Notes: generated by a model not told the origin, from the letters alone. DNA of 64,000 nucleotides from Thermoproteota archaeon (GCA_027491395.1 JAOZFI010000017.1:1-64000); one strand, 5' to 3'. Shown: positions 24,577 through 32,553, counted from the stretch's first letter. Program-made: numbers and translations.

Positions 24577-24646
24577 AGCTGGGGGGATGATGTAAAAGGG
24601 CCCTCTGATTCGTGAAGACGATCTTGAGTCCTGACTCCCCCCAGAG
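24577..24646 (+). ncRNA. Box C/D guide sRNA, predicted to guide Cm34 in tRNA-Leu(CAA)
   Basis: Box C ATGATGT (24587-24593), box D' CTGA (24605-24608), box C' GTGAAGA (24612-24618) and box D CTGA (24631-24634) are ordered and spaced as in archaeal C/D sRNAs: an 11-base D' guide, a 3-base D'/C' gap and a 12-base D guide. An eight-base-pair terminal stem closes it (CTGGGGGG/CCCCCCAG). The D guide GATCTTGAGTC is complementary to GACTCAAGATC, the usual anticodon-loop sequence of archaeal tRNA-Leu(CAA). The N+5 rule places the methylation on the C of CAA, position 34. The D' guide would pair with AGGGCCCTTTT, target unknown. It should assemble with L7Ae, Nop5 and fibrillarin. Confidence 0.85.
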
Positions 24647-24680
24647 AAATCCTCTATCGTTCTTAAACATCACTCCGTCT

Positions 24681-24719
24681 GTGGGAGGGATGAAAAACTT
24701 TATTTAAGGGACCTCCCAC
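24681..24719 (+). promoter_or_regulatory. tRNA-Val(GAC) promoter with TATA box inside an 8-bp inverted repeat
   Basis: CTTTATTTAA (24698-24707) is a TATA box about 25 bases before the tRNA. It is flanked by the perfect inverted repeat GTGGGAGG (24681-24688) and CCTCCCAC (24712-24719). The repeat could be an operator or simply leader structure. Confidence 0.55.
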
Positions 24720-24727
24720 ACCACAAG

Positions 24728-24803
24728 GGGCCGGTGGTCTAGCGGCTATGACGCCGCCTTGACGAGGCGGAGGTCGGGGGTTCGAGTCCCCCCCGGCCCA
24801 CCA
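24728..24803 (+). tRNA. tRNA-Val(GAC), CCA encoded
   Basis: Acceptor stem GGGCCGG/CCGGCCC, anticodon stem CCGCC/GGCGG with loop TTGACGA (anticodon GAC), T arm GGGGG-TTCGAGT-CCCCC, discriminator A at 24800 and genomically encoded CCA at 24801-24803. The body is identical to the tRNA-Val(CAC) at 32554 except in the anticodon loop. There is no intron. Confidence 0.97.
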
Positions 24804-24825
24804 ATGAGAAAAGAGGGACAAGAAT

Positions 24826-25107
24826 ATGGCCAGATACTCGGTTTCTAGGCTCGCTGGTAAACCCATAATAACGGACAAGGGGCTCATGCTAGGAGAGGTT
24901 ACCGACTTGGTTGTAGATGAGATAACTGGTAAGATGATCTCTCTAGTGGTGAGGAGCAGCAGGGGAGCAGCTGATGCGTTGCTGCAGAAGCTGAAAAAGG
25001 ACAGAAAGGGCAACGTTCTTATCCCATACTCCACAGTGAAGTACATAAGGGAAATGATCGTTGTGGATGAGCGTCTCCTTAAGGTGTACATAGCTACTAA
25101 GGGTTAG
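24826..25107 (+). CDS. PRC-barrel domain protein
   Basis: A 93-residue protein made of one PRC barrel: SRLAGKPIITDKGLMLGEVTDLVVDEITGKMISLVVR, a basic linker, then VLIPYSTVKYIREMIVVDE. Stand-alone PRC-barrel proteins are widespread in archaea, and some act in cell division with the CdvB or FtsZ machinery; others are linked to RNA processing. No context here decides. It begins 23 bases after the tRNA and may be co-transcribed with it. Its stop overlaps by 4 bases the end of the next gene on the other strand. Confidence 0.85.
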   Translation: MARYSVSRLAGKPIITDKGLMLGEVTDLVVDEITGKMISLVVRSSRGAADALLQKLKKDRKGNVLIPYSTVKYIREMIVVDERLLKVYIATKG

Positions 25108-25361
25108 TCAAAGGCAGCTTCCACAGCGAAGGACCTTAACTCCTCTGTTAAGAGGGTAAGTATTGCCTTAACCTTCAGGACGTTAGGAACATCTTCCTCG
25201 TTCCAATAGAGTGGTATATTATTCCTACCCATCAGATTCAGCAACTCCTCTACCCTCTCAACCAAATATTCTACTTCTAGAGGGCTGGGATCTGGGAGCG
25301 ACCCCCTAGCGAACCTCCTTATCTCCACATTCTTCTCTAATACTAGGGTTAGCGACGCCAT
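25104..25361 (-). CDS. Small protein of unknown function, divergent from RpoG-like gene
   Basis: I shorten the track ORF to the ATG at 25361, which follows GGAGGGA; the longer ORF is an antisense shadow of the neighbouring gene. The 85-residue product is helical (EYLVERVEELLNLMG, VLKVKAILTLLTEELRSFAVEAA) with an N-terminal strand. It vaguely recalls small KEOPS-type dimerising proteins in its ending, but the match is too weak to name. It shares a short divergent region with the next gene. Confidence 0.55.
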   Translation of the reverse strand: MASLTLVLEKNVEIRRFARGSLPDPSPLEVEYLVERVEELLNLMGRNNIPLYWNEEDVPNVLKVKAILTLLTEELRSFAVEAAFD

Positions 25362-25428
25362 TCCCTCCTCTGGGATGAGGGAAGATGTTTTTATTACGGA
25401 GGAGTGGCAACGAAGGGGTGAAAGTTTG

Positions 25429-25773
25429 ATGGGAATAGAAGCCACCCTAGAGACCTTAGAAAGGGATCCCGTGTTCGACATAGAGGTGGCTAGGTTCAAA
25501 TCCAAGGATGGAGCCATCACCCTATTACTGGAGCTACCTAAAGATCTAAGAGATCTAACCAACCTGAAAAAGGGATCTAAGGTCCTGATAGATCTGGGCG
25601 AGGAGGCTAACGGAGATCTGGTCATGAAGGGGATGGTCTATAAGGTAGATGAAGGAGAAAAGAGGATCGAGGTGTCCTTTCACGGTCTCTGGCTGAGGAT
25701 GTCTTATAAGAAGAATCCGTTCGACTTGGAGGAGGGAAAGGAGGTATACCTAGTTATGAAACTCCTCAAGTAA
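25429..25773 (+). CDS. rpoG: Probable RNA polymerase subunit G (Rpo8/Rpb8-like)
   Basis: A 114-residue beta-rich protein. The ATG at 25429 is preceded by GGGGTGAAAG; the longer track start lies in the divergent gene. The pattern FDIEVARFKSKDGAITLLLELP...LKKGSKVLIDL...MKGMVYKVDEGEKRIEVSFHGLWLRM resembles the OB-barrel Rpb8/RpoG family, known from Crenarchaeota and Korarchaeota. The FHGLWLRM strand and the C-terminal EEGKEVYLVMKLLK match best. If right, it would be part of the polymerase core and supports the TACK assignment. The similarity is judged by eye. Confidence 0.6.
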   Translation: MGIEATLETLERDPVFDIEVARFKSKDGAITLLLELPKDLRDLTNLKKGSKVLIDLGEEANGDLVMKGMVYKVDEGEKRIEVSFHGLWLRMSYKKNPFDLEEGKEVYLVMKLLK

Positions 25774-25858
25774 ATGGAGCGTCTCAATATTTATGAAAAT
25801 TTTATTTAATTCACACGCAAGAAATGATTAAAACTGTGAGAAATTCATGCTATAATGT
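25774..25858 (+). promoter_or_regulatory. AT-rich promoter region of the TFB-like gene
   Basis: Eighty-five bases with ATATTTATGAAAATTTTATTTAATT, containing at least one TATA-like box. No ribosome-binding sequence precedes the ATG at 25859, so the transcript is probably near-leaderless. Confidence 0.4.
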
Positions 25859-26590
25859 ATGAGGAGATGTCCGTTATGCGGATCTCCCCTCTATGATGAG
25901 GGAGGATTGCTGGTCTGTGGGAATTGTGGATTCATAGCCGACGAAGACCTAGTGCCCAGCGTGTTTGATCGCAATGATTCTCCGATGATGAGTAGAAGCA
26001 GATCATTGGAGCATATAGGAAGGGAACTGGGTCTCCCAGATGAAGTTATTAAGCTAGCTGAAGAGCTCGTAAGGGCATATAACTCCTTACATGGCAGGAT
26101 TCACACATCTTCGATACTCTTAGCAGCCCTAGTAGTGGCTAGCAGGCTGCAAGGATCTCCTATACCCATAAAAGAGGCGATAAGACGTCTCTCTATTGGA
26201 GTATCACCTTCGAGAGTGGCTTTCTACGTGGGGAAGATCGATGAGCTGATACCTAGGAAGGGGGTCCCTTGGGAGGGTTACATAAACTACCTGATAGCCA
26301 AGATGTCTAGAGACGAGGAATTCATGAGGAAACTGGAAAAGGCTTCAGGTAAAGTGGACCCAAAGCTTCTCTTGGAGAGGCTCAGAATGAGAGCGTTGAA
26401 GGAAATGAAGGAACTGAGAAACAGAAAGAGATCCATCTTAGTAGGGAGGAACCCCGTATACATCGCTGCCGCAGTTGTGTATATGGCCGGAAGGAAGATA
26501 GGAATGAGATACCTCTCGCAAGGAATGATCGCTGATCTGCTAGGAGCCAACAGATCTACTATCTCCAAGGTCTTGGGCTTGGTGAAATGA
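25859..26590 (+). CDS. Divergent transcription factor B-like protein without B-reader
   Basis: TFIIB-family protein of 243 residues, shorter than the usual 300. The N-terminal zinc ribbon has Cys4, 7, 20, 23 (CPLCG...CGNCG). The linker between ribbon and core is only about 25 residues, so the B-reader and B-linker seem to be missing. Two cyclin-like repeats follow, the first with SSILLAALVVASRLQGSPI and the second ending in YLSQGMIADLLGANRSTISK, the typical recognition-helix region. It may be an alternative or regulatory TFB; the main TFB is probably elsewhere. The stop overlaps the start of the small coiled-coil gene (ATGA). Confidence 0.75.
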   Translation: MRRCPLCGSPLYDEGGLLVCGNCGFIADEDLVPSVFDRNDSPMMSRSRSLEHIGRELGLPDEVIKLAEELVRAYNSLHGRIHTSSILLAALVVASRLQGSPIPIKEAIRRLSIGVSPSRVAFYVGKIDELIPRKGVPWEGYINYLIAKMSRDEEFMRKLEKASGKVDPKLLLERLRMRALKEMKELRNRKRSILVGRNPVYIAAAVVYMAGRKIGMRYLSQGMIADLLGANRSTISKVLGLVK

Positions 26591-26730
26591 TGGAGGAGAA
26601 ACTGGAGCTTGAGTCCATAGAGCATCAGATAGAATACCTGTTCTTCAGATTGGACGACATAATCTCTAGGATACGTGAAATTGAATCTAGATTGGAGCTG
26701 CTGGAGAGGAAGGTCCTCCATGATGGCTGA
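26587..26730 (+). CDS. 47-residue coiled-coil peptide (not in the ORF track)
   Basis: ATG at 26587 overlaps the TFB-like stop as ATGA and the stop lies inside the start region of the HerA-like gene, so it is sandwiched in a translationally coupled operon. The product (MMEEKLELESIEHQIEYLFF...ESRLELLERKV) has strong heptad spacing of Leu/Ile and many charged residues. It is most likely a short coiled-coil partner of one of its neighbours. Its reality rests on the two overlaps and its composition. Confidence 0.55.
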   Translation: MMEEKLELESIEHQIEYLFFRLDDIISRIREIESRLELLERKVLHDG

Positions 26731-28429
26731 TAGAGGAGATATGCTTGTCATAGCGACTTTCATCCTGCTAGCGGGCATTTTGGTGTACAAGAGAGGACAT
26801 CAGCTCCTATCCTCTCTGGATCTGCTATCCATCGCTAGGTATTTAACCCCTCTAACGTTGGTCCTCCCTCCTATAATCGTAGCTCTCAAGCTCAGAGGGG
26901 GTAGGAGAGGAAGTCCATCCATCAACGCCGCTCTCGTGAGCACAGATAGAGGGACATTCCTAGCAGCACCTCTGAGGATCGAGGTTAAGGGAAGCGAGTC
27001 CCAGCTCGATTTCAATTCACTGAGCAATATGCTTGAGGATTTGGGCGTGGGGATCACAGTAATCATCAACAGGTGGCCTGGGAGGACTTTCCTTTCTTGG
27101 AAGCAGGAGGGTAGCCTGTTCCTAAGTGGGCTGATATGGAGAAAGCTAGATAGCTTGGAGGAGACACAGAGCATGATAAAAGCGGCAATATCTGCCTTAA
27201 ACAGTTCTATGGATGGAATAAAGGTAGAGATCGACCAGAGAATCAAATTGGATCCTGAACTATTCTCCGAAATAATGAGTATGGGTTATGAGGGTGAGGA
27301 ACTCTCTGTCAGGGTGGGTAGAGGGGAGAGGACCGATATCTCTGTAATTGAGCTAGGAGAGAGTGCGGGCAGGACGTTCGGCATATCCCTCAGGGACCTC
27401 ACTAGACACATCCTCATAATCGGCCAAACCGGTTCTGGTAAGACCACCACCGCTAAGAGAATAATTTATGAGGCTTGGAACCTCGGCATACCCTCTCTAA
27501 TTCTCGATATTCACTGGGAATACAAGGGGTTCGTGTTTCAGCTGGGAGGCAGGATCTTCTCGACCAAGGAGGGATTGCCCCTCGCCTGCATAAACCCACT
27601 ATCGGACTTACACGAGGTGGGAGCAACATTCTTGATATCAGAAACTCTTTCCTCTATACTAGATCTAACCCCTTCTCAGTTTTACCTAATGAATCGGGCT
27701 CTCAAGATGCTGAGAGATCTATCCATGAGTGGCACAGTACCCAACCTCAAAGACCTTGTGGAGATGGTGCGGACCATGGAACCGACATCCCACGCCGAAG
27801 AAGAGAGCAGAGCATCACTCCTGAGGAAGATAGAGCCGATAGTCAGCTCGCCCGGTGCAGAGATCTTTGACTGCGACAACCTCAACGAGAGGATATTGGG
27901 GGAGACCATATCCCTCATAGAGATGGGAGATGTAGAGAGCGATATCTTGAAGCAGATAGCTGTCTTCTTCATCCTAAAGAGGTTAAAGGACCTGTTCACT
28001 CAGGAAGAAAGGAAATCCACCTACCCTAAACTGATCGTAGTAATCGAGGAGGCTGAGAAGGTCCTTCCCAGCTACAAGGATGCTACGGGCATGGATATTG
28101 TAGACAGACTGTTCTCAGAGCTCAGGAAGTTCGGCGTGTCCTTGGTGCTAGTATCCCAGAATATCTCCGAGATACCTGAGGGGGTCGTGAGGAACGCTGG
28201 CACTAAGATATTTCACAGGATAGACTCACCGTCCGATGTGAAGGGGATCAAATCCTTGATAAGCGACAGGGAAATTGTAGATAGGATAACCAGACTGTCT
28301 ACTGGGGAGTGCATTATCTCAACTCTAAAATACATCAATACGGTAAAGATCTCACCGCCAGAGGAGGAATTACTCGATCCCAAGTTCATAGAAGGAGTGG
28401 TATTGAGGGAGAGGTTCTACTTCCCGTGA
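26720..28429 (+). CDS. Membrane-anchored HerA/FtsK-like ATPase
   Basis: About 569 residues from the ATG at 26720, with GAGAGGAAGG upstream. Two N-terminal hydrophobic helices (LVIATFILLAGILVY and YLTPLTLVLPPIIVAL) anchor it. A roughly 170-residue domain precedes the ATPase: Walker A IIGQTGSGKTTTAK, DIHWEYKG (the HerA-type DPHGEY position) and Walker B KLIVVIEEAEKVLP, ending in the sensor-like LVSQNISEIPE...NAGTKIFHR. Cytosolic HerA works with NurA in end resection, but no nurA gene is near, and the membrane anchor suggests a DNA- or protein-pumping role closer to FtsK/VirB4. It converges on AK6 with a 13-base overlap. Confidence 0.75.
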   Translation: MMADRGDMLVIATFILLAGILVYKRGHQLLSSLDLLSIARYLTPLTLVLPPIIVALKLRGGRRGSPSINAALVSTDRGTFLAAPLRIEVKGSESQLDFNSLSNMLEDLGVGITVIINRWPGRTFLSWKQEGSLFLSGLIWRKLDSLEETQSMIKAAISALNSSMDGIKVEIDQRIKLDPELFSEIMSMGYEGEELSVRVGRGERTDISVIELGESAGRTFGISLRDLTRHILIIGQTGSGKTTTAKRIIYEAWNLGIPSLILDIHWEYKGFVFQLGGRIFSTKEGLPLACINPLSDLHEVGATFLISETLSSILDLTPSQFYLMNRALKMLRDLSMSGTVPNLKDLVEMVRTMEPTSHAEEESRASLLRKIEPIVSSPGAEIFDCDNLNERILGETISLIEMGDVESDILKQIAVFFILKRLKDLFTQEERKSTYPKLIVVIEEAEKVLPSYKDATGMDIVDRLFSELRKFGVSLVLVSQNISEIPEGVVRNAGTKIFHRIDSPSDVKGIKSLISDREIVDRITRLSTGECIISTLKYINTVKISPPEEELLDPKFIEGVVLRERFYFP

Positions 28430-29028
28430 TTCTCGCGAGTGAGGCGTTCCAGCAGAGACATAAAATCGTTAGTCCAATTGAATTTCCTACTCACACCTTT
28501 ACCCTCGAGCTTCATCAAGATATGCTCAACCTCGCGGTCGAGATCGCCGCTACAACCGTCAACCTGTACTATCCTACCCCACCCAGTGATCTCCAGTGCG
28601 TCCTGTAAGGGACCATCTATCGCCTCATACTCTACATTCTCCCTGATCTTAAGGAAACGATATCCTCTAGACTTCAGCCTCTCTAGGAGGACGGAGGGCC
28701 TACACCTGACGACCACCACCAAAATCGCGTTCTCTTGGGGAATGGCATAAGGAGAGATAGTCTCGACGACCAAGCATTTCTCTACCCCTAGAATCCTAGA
28801 AATTTCTTCTCGGATACTGTCCTCATCTAGGATTAGCGTGTCTCTCTCTTCATCCCTTCCTAAGATGTATCCCCTCTTCTTGGCTATGTCGCCTACATTT
28901 AAATGGCGGCACCCCAGCACCTCAGCTAGTCTCCGGCACAGGGTACTCTTGCCAGAAGCTGGAGCTCCTATAACTACTATTAGGCCCAGCGGTCTGGAGC
29001 GAGGGCCAGAAACATTTATATTTCCCAT
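28417..29028 (-). CDS. AK6/Fap7-family adenylate kinase-like NTPase
   Basis: P-loop kinase of about 200 residues related to hCINAP/Fap7, which helps small-subunit ribosome maturation. It has VIGAPASGKSTLCRRLAE, the NVGDIAKKRG segment (the family's usual h..D.ak..) and VVVVRCRPSVLLERLKSRGY with IRENVEYEAIDG, typical of archaeal AK6. The ATG at 29028 follows AAGGG. Its first codons overlap the TATA box of tRNA-Glu on the other strand, so the first 10-15 residues may be misassigned, and a start nearer LGLIVVIG is possible. Confidence 0.8.
   Translation of the reverse strand: MGNINVSGPRSRPLGLIVVIGAPASGKSTLCRRLAEVLGCRHLNVGDIAKKRGYILGRDEERDTLILDEDSIREEISRILGVEKCLVVETISPYAIPQENAILVVVVRCRPSVLLERLKSRGYRFLKIRENVEYEAIDGPLQDALEITGWGRIVQVDGCSGDLDREVEHILMKLEGKGVSRKFNWTNDFMSLLERLTRENHGK
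29013..29023 (+). promoter_or_regulatory. TATA box of tRNA-Glu(CTC)
   Basis: CATTTATATTT is centred about 30 bases before the tRNA at 29048. It lies inside the apparent 5' end of the divergent AK6 gene. Confidence 0.5.
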
Positions 29029-29047
29029 ACACATCCCTTGGACGTGG

Positions 29048-29125
29048 GCTCCGGTGGTGTAGCCCGGTCAAGCATAGGGGCCTCTCGAGCCCCAGACCCG
29101 GGTTCAAATCCCGGCCGGAGCACCA
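29048..29125 (+). tRNA. tRNA-Glu(CTC), CCA encoded
   Basis: Acceptor stem GCTCCGG/CCGGAGC, anticodon stem GGGGC/GCCCC with loop CTCTCGA (anticodon CTC), T loop GGTTCAAATCC, discriminator A at 29122 and encoded CCA at 29123-29125. No intron. Confidence 0.97.
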
Positions 29126-29149
29126 TTTTCCTTTACCTATTTTGCCGCT

Positions 29150-29539
29150 TCAGTATGGGAGCTCTCCGAACATGGAAGTTATCGGGTGGAACACCGCGAC
29201 ACCTACTAGGATAGACCATATTAAGTAAGCTGTGAGAGCCGCCACCATCAGACGGACAGGTTGCTTATTGTAGGCAGGTATCAGCAGAAAAAGCGCTTGG
29301 ATCATCACCAACACCAAGTAGAAGTTCCCCATTATGACATCGTAAGGCTGCATCCACACTATCATTACCCACACTCCTAATTCCGCTATAAAGAGCGCGA
29401 CTGGAAAAGTGAACACCGCGAAGAGAACGCCGTATACTGCCTCCACTAACGTCTTCTTTATGGCGGGAGGTAGTCCTCTCCTCCTTCTCCTAGAGATAGC
29501 TGTTCTACCCCTTCTCCAACTCCTAGAGGATCTTAACAT
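29150..29539 (-). CDS. Small integral membrane protein of unknown function
   Basis: A 129-residue protein with a very basic N-terminus (RRGRTAISRRRRRG) and about four membrane helices (AVYGVLFAVFTFPVALFIAELGVWVMIVWM, YLVLVMIQALFLLIPAY, LMVAALTAYLIWSILVGVAVF). The ATG follows AGGTGATCTC, the local ribosome-binding pattern. It lies four bases after the UMP kinase gene and is probably in its operon. No family recognised. Confidence 0.65.
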   Translation of the reverse strand: MLRSSRSWRRGRTAISRRRRRGLPPAIKKTLVEAVYGVLFAVFTFPVALFIAELGVWVMIVWMQPYDVIMGNFYLVLVMIQALFLLIPAYNKQPVRLMVAALTAYLIWSILVGVAVFHPITSMFGELPY

Positions 29540-29543
29540 GAGA

Positions 29544-30233
29544 TCACCTCGGTTTGACTAGGCTTCCCGTCCTCTTACCACTCACCAAGTCAAGTAGAGC
29601 CTCAGGTTCATCCCCACTTAAAATTATCGTTGAGATAGACGATCTCTTCAGTATCTTGATTGACAATGCGTCGAGAAGCTCGTACCTACCCGGATGATAC
29701 AGTTTGTCCCTCAAAATACGCTCCAAATCGTCGTAGGATAACTCCTCTATCTTTCTGGCGTCTTGATAACGGGTGGGGTCCTTATCATAAACCCCGTCCA
29801 CCCCGGTCATCTTCACTAAGAGGCCCAAGCCAAGCCTCTCGGCCATGAGCGCTGCAACAGCGTCCGTGGACTGCCCGGGCTGCATACCTCCAGATACAGG
29901 TATCTTGCCCAATTGAAAAGCGAGAGCAGCCTCATCGTAGTCCTCGATCACTCTTGGGAAGGCGCTCTTCCCCAGAGCTGCTATCATGACCAAGGCATGT
30001 AGCCTCGTGGCGAGTATCCCGGCCTGATCCTGCAGGAACTTACTCCCACCTAACGATCCGACGGCCTCTATGTACCTCCTAGCGGTATCGCTTCCGCCCG
30101 TGACTATAGCCAGTTTTCTGTCCTTGGAAAGGTCTCTAACAACTTTAGCCATTCTCTCGATCAGGGTGAAGTCCCCATTGGTGATGCCCTTGAACACGTG
30201 TCCTCCCAGAAGTAGGACGAATCCCTCAGTCAT
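29544..30233 (-). CDS. pyrH: Uridylate kinase (archaeal UMP kinase)
   Basis: Phosphorylates UMP to UDP, amino-acid-kinase fold, 229 residues. Segments: VLLLGGHVF at the N-terminus, AIVTGGSDTARRYI, IPVSGGMQPGQSTDAVAALMAERLG, and TGVDGVYDKDP, all typical of archaeal UMP kinases. The first glycine motif is GGHVF rather than the usual GGS(V/L), a modest deviation. The ATG follows AAGGTGATCTC. It is followed closely by the membrane protein gene. Confidence 0.88.
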   Translation of the reverse strand: MTEGFVLLLGGHVFKGITNGDFTLIERMAKVVRDLSKDRKLAIVTGGSDTARRYIEAVGSLGGSKFLQDQAGILATRLHALVMIAALGKSAFPRVIEDYDEAALAFQLGKIPVSGGMQPGQSTDAVAALMAERLGLGLLVKMTGVDGVYDKDPTRYQDARKIEELSYDDLERILRDKLYHPGRYELLDALSIKILKRSSISTIILSGDEPEALLDLVSGKRTGSLVKPR

Positions 30234-30242
30234 GAGATCACC

Positions 30243-31247
30243 TTAGTAGAATCTTATCGCCCTCTCCAATCTCGATAGGAGCACTATCCTACTATCAGGA
30301 GATTCATCTATGATGTTATAACCCGTCAGCTCCGCTATTTTGGATGCGAAAGCCCTGACCTCGTCATGGGTTGGCATGTTCTCCCTCCCTAGCCTCCTTC
30401 TAGAGTAGCCTACCCACATGTAAGCCTTGGGCTCCACATAAGTGGGCTGAGATTCCCTTATAATCCGAGAGAATTCTTCTATCACCTTATCATCCATATT
30501 AAACCCCTTTATCAAGGGTATCCTCATGACGGTTGGGGAGGAGAAGGACTGAAGCATCTCTAGGGTCTTCTGAAGCCTAGACCATGCGTCAGGCCACAAT
30601 GGACGGGTTATTTCCATGTAGAGCCTCTCGTTTGGCGCGGGGACGGTGACATATAGTTGAGTAGGCTCTCTTTCCAAGTTCTCCAGCCTCTCTGGGAGGG
30701 TACCATTCGTGACGATAAAGGTGGTCATCCCCCTCTTTGCGTACGCTTCCACGAGTCCACCTATGTGCGGGTAAAGTGTGGGCTCTCCCGTCAGGGATAT
30801 GGCTGCATGCTTTGGCTCCTCTGCCTCGTACACCCATTCCTTCCTAAACACCTTCACTCCCTTGTAGCCCTGTACTACCATCCTCTGCAATCTGATACTC
30901 TCATCAGCTATTTCCTCAGGATCATCCCATTTCGCCCCCTCTTCAGGTACCTCCTTCCACCTGAACTCAGCCGGTACATCGCTCACATTTAACCTCCAGC
31001 AGTAGAGGCACTGTAGGTTGCAGAAGGACGCTGTCGGGGTCATCTGGAGGCATCTCCACGAGGGAATGCCGTAGAACTTGTGCTTGTAGCAAGTTCTTCC
31101 CTCCATTAGAGCCTTTCTGAACCAGTAGCATGGCTTCATGGCAGAATGATTCAGAATAATTTTGTACCCCTGCTTCTCCATGAGTTTCCTTACGTGATCG
31201 GGTATCCTCACGAGACCGGTGGATAACATCTTTATCCATGCTGACAC
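30243..31247 (-). CDS. taw1: tRNA 4-demethylwyosine synthase (Taw1/TYW1)
   Basis: Radical SAM enzyme that builds the tricyclic wyosine base from m1G37 of tRNA-Phe using pyruvate. The radical SAM cluster is CNLQCLYCWR (Cx3Cx2C). The second cluster cysteines are in KPCYW, RTCYKH and WRCLQMTP. Further motifs are LTGEPTLYPHI and TNGTLPERL. The length of 334 residues is normal. The start is GTG in the track, with an ATG six codons later as an alternative. It is divergent from translin. Confidence 0.95.
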   Translation of the reverse strand: MSAWIKMLSTGLVRIPDHVRKLMEKQGYKIILNHSAMKPCYWFRKALMEGRTCYKHKFYGIPSWRCLQMTPTASFCNLQCLYCWRLNVSDVPAEFRWKEVPEEGAKWDDPEEIADESIRLQRMVVQGYKGVKVFRKEWVYEAEEPKHAAISLTGEPTLYPHIGGLVEAYAKRGMTTFIVTNGTLPERLENLEREPTQLYVTVPAPNERLYMEITRPLWPDAWSRLQKTLEMLQSFSSPTVMRIPLIKGFNMDDKVIEEFSRIIRESQPTYVEPKAYMWVGYSRRRLGRENMPTHDEVRAFASKIAELTGYNIIDESPDSRIVLLSRLERAIRFY

Positions 31248-31264
31248 CGAGTTCCCGATAAATA

Positions 31265-31879
31265 ATGATTCGCCCGAATAAGGTAACCGAACAGCTGAGG
31301 AGATCTCGACTCGAACTGGAGAAGCTTAATATCCTCAGAGAGAAGGCCATATCTCTCTCTAGAGGCTGGCTCACTAGGTGCAGGGAGCTTATATCGAGGG
31401 CGAGGGGCATGGAGGATCTGGACAGGGTCGAGAGGGAATTGACGGACATTCTAAAAGAGATAAGGGAATTCCTCTCAGAGTGTAAGGAGGAGTTGGGATA
31501 CTTGGATCCCACTCTGAGGAACATCGTCTCCGATCCCATACAAGAGGCGGTCGAAGGGATAGTTCTGTCGAGATTGCTTTCCGGAAAAGAAGTTCCGTTC
31601 CATAAAGATCTGGGAGTTGGTCCCAGAGAGTACGTGCTGGGCATCGGTGATTCGGTGGGCGAGCTCAGGAGGGTAGCTCTACATTTACTCTTGGAGGGGA
31701 GGATTGGCGAGGCTGAACGCCTCGCCGAGATGATGGAGGAGATATATGAAGGACTGAACCTCATAGTGCTTCCTGACTCACTAGTCCCGGCCAGGAGGAA
31801 GGCGGATGTCGCCAGATCCTTGGTCGAGAAGACCCTCTCGGAGATTCTCATGCTCAAGTCATCGGGTGGTGGGGGATGA
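31265..31879 (+). CDS. Translin/TRAX-family protein
   Basis: Single-stranded nucleic-acid-binding, helical protein of 204 residues. The family signature YVLGIGDSVGELRRVALHLL is clear, as is the C-terminal VPARRKADVARSLVEKTLSEI. Archaeal relatives form octamers, and some have RNase activity. It overlaps the riboflavin kinase gene by 4 bases. Its role in archaea is not settled. Confidence 0.9.
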   Translation: MIRPNKVTEQLRRSRLELEKLNILREKAISLSRGWLTRCRELISRARGMEDLDRVERELTDILKEIREFLSECKEELGYLDPTLRNIVSDPIQEAVEGIVLSRLLSGKEVPFHKDLGVGPREYVLGIGDSVGELRRVALHLLLEGRIGEAERLAEMMEEIYEGLNLIVLPDSLVPARRKADVARSLVEKTLSEILMLKSSGGGG

Positions 31880-32553
31880 GCAGGGACTTCAAGGAGCTGG
31901 ATCCCTACACATCACACCTGCTGCTGGCCGTTATCCTCTTGGGAGGATCGAAAAAACCAGTGAGAGCCTCCGATTTATGCGAATATCTCAACACCTCCAG
32001 AGCTACGATATCTAGGTGGATTTCTAGGGCGGAGGACCTAGGCTTCCTCAGGTCAACCATGGCTAGAAGGGTCAAGTACGTGATGGCCACTCAGAAGGCA
32101 TTGGAACTGGTCAGAACCCTTTATGAGATGACTCAGGGTATAAGCTGGGACGAAGAGGTACTTATGGCCGAGGTATTCTCGGGGATGAAGGAAGGAGCCT
32201 ATTACATGTCCAGACCAGGCTATGTGATGGGCTTCAAGGAGGTTCTGGGCTACATACCCTTCCCAGGCACGTTAAACCTCAGAGCGAGGGGAGAAGACAT
32301 CTCCAAGATAAGGGAATGGAGGAGGAGGGTGAGGCCTAAGGTGGTGCCTGGATTTGTGGAATCGGGCAGGACATTCGGGGATGTGGAGGTTCTACCCGTG
32401 GTTCTAAACGGATCTGTGGGGGCTCATGCGATTTTCCCGCTCAGGAGACATTACGGAGATGATGTACTGGAGATAATACACCCTGAAAGCCTGAGGATCA
32501 AATTGAACGTTAAAGACGGAGATATAGTAGCCATCACTTTGAAGAAGTGGTAG
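31876..32553 (+). CDS. ribK: CTP-dependent riboflavin kinase with N-terminal HTH
   Basis: Residues 1-90 form a winged-helix domain (LCEYLNTSRATISRWISRAEDLGFL), and residues 95-225 the archaeal CTP-dependent riboflavin kinase (GMKEGAYYMSRPGYVMGFKEVLGYIPFPGTLNLR...VNVKDGD-like NVKDGDIVAITL). The enzyme makes FMN. The HTH suggests it also represses riboflavin genes, as in some archaeal RbkR proteins. Its stop codon abuts the tRNA-Val(CAC) gene on the opposite strand. Confidence 0.93.
   Translation: MSRDFKELDPYTSHLLLAVILLGGSKKPVRASDLCEYLNTSRATISRWISRAEDLGFLRSTMARRVKYVMATQKALELVRTLYEMTQGISWDEEVLMAEVFSGMKEGAYYMSRPGYVMGFKEVLGYIPFPGTLNLRARGEDISKIREWRRRVRPKVVPGFVESGRTFGDVEVLPVVLNGSVGAHAIFPLRRHYGDDVLEIIHPESLRIKLNVKDGDIVAITLKKW

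Noticed and set aside
24663-25091. Minus-strand ORF of 142 residues over the tRNA and PRC gene
   Set aside because: Antisense to a tRNA and a clear protein gene.
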